The translations under genes were made by a program, and so were the position numbers. The notes under the pieces are model-generated. The model searched no databases. It worked only from the letters and a program-made list of their open reading frames with translations, and was not told where the DNA came from. From Bacteroidota bacterium (GTDB lineage Bacteria; Bacteroidota; Bacteroidia; Flavobacteriales; Flavobacteriaceae), in assembly GCA_009936675.1 (NCBI GenBank), contig JAACDY010000227.1:1-6527 (forward strand): a DNA stretch of 6,527 nucleotides, read 5' to 3'. Each line of letters begins with the position of its first letter. Within the stretch, counting starts at the first letter, position 1. Positions 6,341 through 6,527 of the stretch are shown here, in pieces.

Positions 6341-6527
6341 TGCAATCAAAACAATATTTAAAAAATCTATTTCAACTCAATTTTGCTGTTTTAATTATAA
6401 GTACCTCAGGAACCCTGGGTCGGTATATCGATCTTCCGGTTCCAATGATCATTTTTTTGAGGGCCGCCATAGGAGGGGTTTTTTTATACCTTTTCTGTAA
6501 GTGGAAAAAAATGAGTTTTACAATTCA
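6340..6527 (+). CDS. EamA/DMT-family transporter, N-terminal fragment (partial)
   Basis: The gene begins at ATG 6340-6342, sharing the final A of the oxidoreductase TAA (TAATG), and runs off the right edge after 62 codons. Residues 11-22 (FQLNFAVLIIST) begin the first membrane helix. SGTLGRYIDLPVP at 23-35 forms the short loop, and MIIFLRAAIGGVFLYLF at 36-52 is the second helix, followed by a basic cytoplasmic CKWKK. The arrangement of a first helix, a short loop with a Gly-Arg/Lys, then P-x-x-I-x-x-x-R-A entering helix two is typical of EamA (drug/metabolite transporter, DMT) proteins in Bacteroidota, which usually have ten helices. The rest is not visible, so full length and integrity cannot be judged. 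In frame upstream a stop at 6328-6330 excludes an earlier ATG. The one-base overlap implies translational coupling with the oxidoreductase. The transported compound is unknown; EamA proteins move varied metabolites and amino-acid-like compounds. Confidence 0.78.
   Translation, partial: MQSKQYLKNLFQLNFAVLIISTSGTLGRYIDLPVPMIIFLRAAIGGVFLYLFCKWKKMSFTI

Overview
The window looks like a stretch of chromosome from a member of the Bacteroidota, most likely the Flavobacteriia. The evidence is a GLPGLI-family protein (a family known essentially from Bacteroidota) next to a carboxypeptidase-regulatory/plug/beta-barrel outer membrane protein, N-terminal signal sequences ending in A-Q, AT-rich DNA, A/T-rich leaders without clear Shine-Dalgarno sites, and a TAnnTTTG-type promoter element. 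I see no rRNA, tRNA, CRISPR array, insertion sequence, prophage or att site.

Layout from left to right. (1) Positions 1-152, minus strand: the first 50 codons of a secreted or membrane protein whose N-terminus resembles flavobacterial propeller-sensor transcriptional regulators. (2) Positions 153-337: a divergent intergenic region. (3) Positions 338-1183, plus strand: a secreted alpha/beta-hydrolase (esterase-like) with an intact Ser-Asp-His set. (4) Positions 1184-4738, minus strand: a two-gene operon, transcribed right to left, of a GLPGLI-family protein followed 15 bp later by a 907-residue TonB-receptor-like outer membrane protein that starts at TTG. The hydrolase and receptor genes converge with no base between their stop codons. 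(5) Positions 4739-4873: an AT-rich divergent promoter region. (6) Positions 4874-6340, plus strand: a Tat-exported Gfo/Idh/MocA oxidoreductase. (7) Positions 6340-6527, plus strand: the first 62 codons of an EamA/DMT-type membrane transporter, overlapping the oxidoreductase stop by one base (TAATG).

How the genes may work together. The GLPGLI protein and the outer membrane protein are very probably one cell-envelope unit with an unknown substrate. The oxidoreductase and the transporter are probably translationally coupled and may act on the same small molecule. The left-hand sensor and esterase are divergent neighbours of the kind seen in carbohydrate-utilisation loci. No glycoside hydrolase, SusC/SusD pair or sulfatase is visible here, so a polysaccharide role is inference only.

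I found no convincing previously undescribed system. The points most worth a second look are the TTG start of the receptor, the zero-gap convergence, the Gly/basic tails on both members of the GLPGLI pair, and the coupling of an exported dehydrogenase to a DMT transporter.
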